Assembly (NCBI GenBank): GCA_001916965.1
Contig: MNTL01000002.1
Coordinates: forward strand, 1 to 64,000
Direction of reading: 5' to 3'
DNA length: 64,000 nucleotides
Source of the DNA: Roseburia sp. CAG:10041_57
Lineage (GTDB): Bacteria > Bacillota > Clostridia > Lachnospirales > Lachnospiraceae
The notes under the pieces: model-generated
The model's database searches: none
What the model saw: the letters and a program-made list of their open reading frames with translations, nothing else
What the model was told of the DNA's origin: nothing
Shown: one piece after another, positions 63,835-64,000 of the stretch
Layout: each line of letters starts with the position of its first letter
How positions within the stretch are numbered: the first letter of the stretch is position 1
Translations under genes and position numbers: made by a program

Positions 63835-64000
63835 ATGAAGAGTGATGGAATCTACGTTAAATATCTTGACAAAGATTGCAACAAATTGCTTTTTAGAAAG
63901 GCAATGATTGATGGCAGACTTTTTCTTGCTATAACAAATGAGAAAAAGGTACTTGCCATAAAATCCTGGGAAGATACAAATATGGAGATGTTCAGCCCAG
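63835..64000 (+). CDS. Start of an unidentified gene, cut by the window end
   Basis: Open from ATG 63835 to the last base (55 codons): MKSDGIYVKYLDKDCNKLLF, MIDGRLFLAITNEKKVLAIK, then SWEDTNMEMFSP. Mixed beta-strand character, unknown family. TTGACA at 63675 and TATATT at 63700 with a 19-nt spacer are a weak promoter candidate; the 240-base gap also holds a 26-codon frame at 63730-63810 that I do not call. The RBS is poor, so the start is tentative. Confidence 0.45.
   Translation, partial: MKSDGIYVKYLDKDCNKLLFRKAMIDGRLFLAITNEKKVLAIKSWEDTNMEMFSP

Overview
The window looks like chromosomal DNA from a flagellated, anaerobic member of the Clostridia, most likely family Lachnospiraceae. The evidence is the tig-clpP-clpX-lon-ysxC gene order, a four-subunit 2-oxoacid:ferredoxin oxidoreductase, a TM1266-type hydrogenase regulator, HemZ, several small families familiar from Lachnospiraceae, and a flagellin C-terminus behind a sigma-28 promoter. 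I found no rRNA, tRNA or CRISPR array.

Layout. (1) 0.1-8.6 kb: citrate synthase, FtsH with two small membrane proteins, tRNA t6A dehydratase TcdA, and an ABC uptake system whose permease and ATPase are one polypeptide, followed by a TM1266-like regulator. (2) 8.6-17 kb: trigger factor, ClpP, ClpX, Lon, the GTPase YsxC, an AI-2E-type membrane protein and TruA, i.e. protein folding, proteolysis and ribosome or tRNA maturation. (3) 17-22.4 kb: a TetR regulator divergent from a MacAB-like adaptor/ATPase/permease operon, with a clear palindromic operator between them. (4) 22.4-27.4 kb: glnS, a HAD hydrolase, small proteins and a second TetR regulator. (5) 27.4-31 kb: a variable zone with a small tyrosine recombinase, a truncated flagellin gene and two tandem broken Rpn-type genes. 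(6) 31-50.4 kb: housekeeping (PfkB kinase, guaB, DHH protein, oxidoreductase behind a T-box leader, clpB, Nudix, pyridoxal/pyridoxamine kinase, apt, relA, MBL hydrolase, hemZ). (7) 50.4-64 kb: an AT-richer accessory island with remnants of an integrase and a conjugation ATPase. It carries an intact agr-like sensory module (AgrB, LytTR regulator, GHKL kinase) followed by two glycosyltransferases and two ABC exporters, then a PBECR4-like gene and an ORF cut by the window end.

Two signals stand out. First, a family of interspersed elements of about 135-165 bp starts with GTAACTATTCAGAGCC directly after promoter -10 boxes. They are oriented with the downstream gene, end in the inverted copy of the start, and show compensatory changes in paired arms; they look like an undescribed structured 5' leader RNA. 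Second, the agr-like operon and the glycosyltransferase/ABC operon each have a near-identical tandem repeat exactly 29 nt upstream of a -10 box. This suggests the LytTR regulator controls both itself and the export/glycosylation module. Other notable points are an apparent Ile T-box ahead of the oxoacid oxidoreductase, and a recombinase with palindromic sites at the flagellin truncation point.
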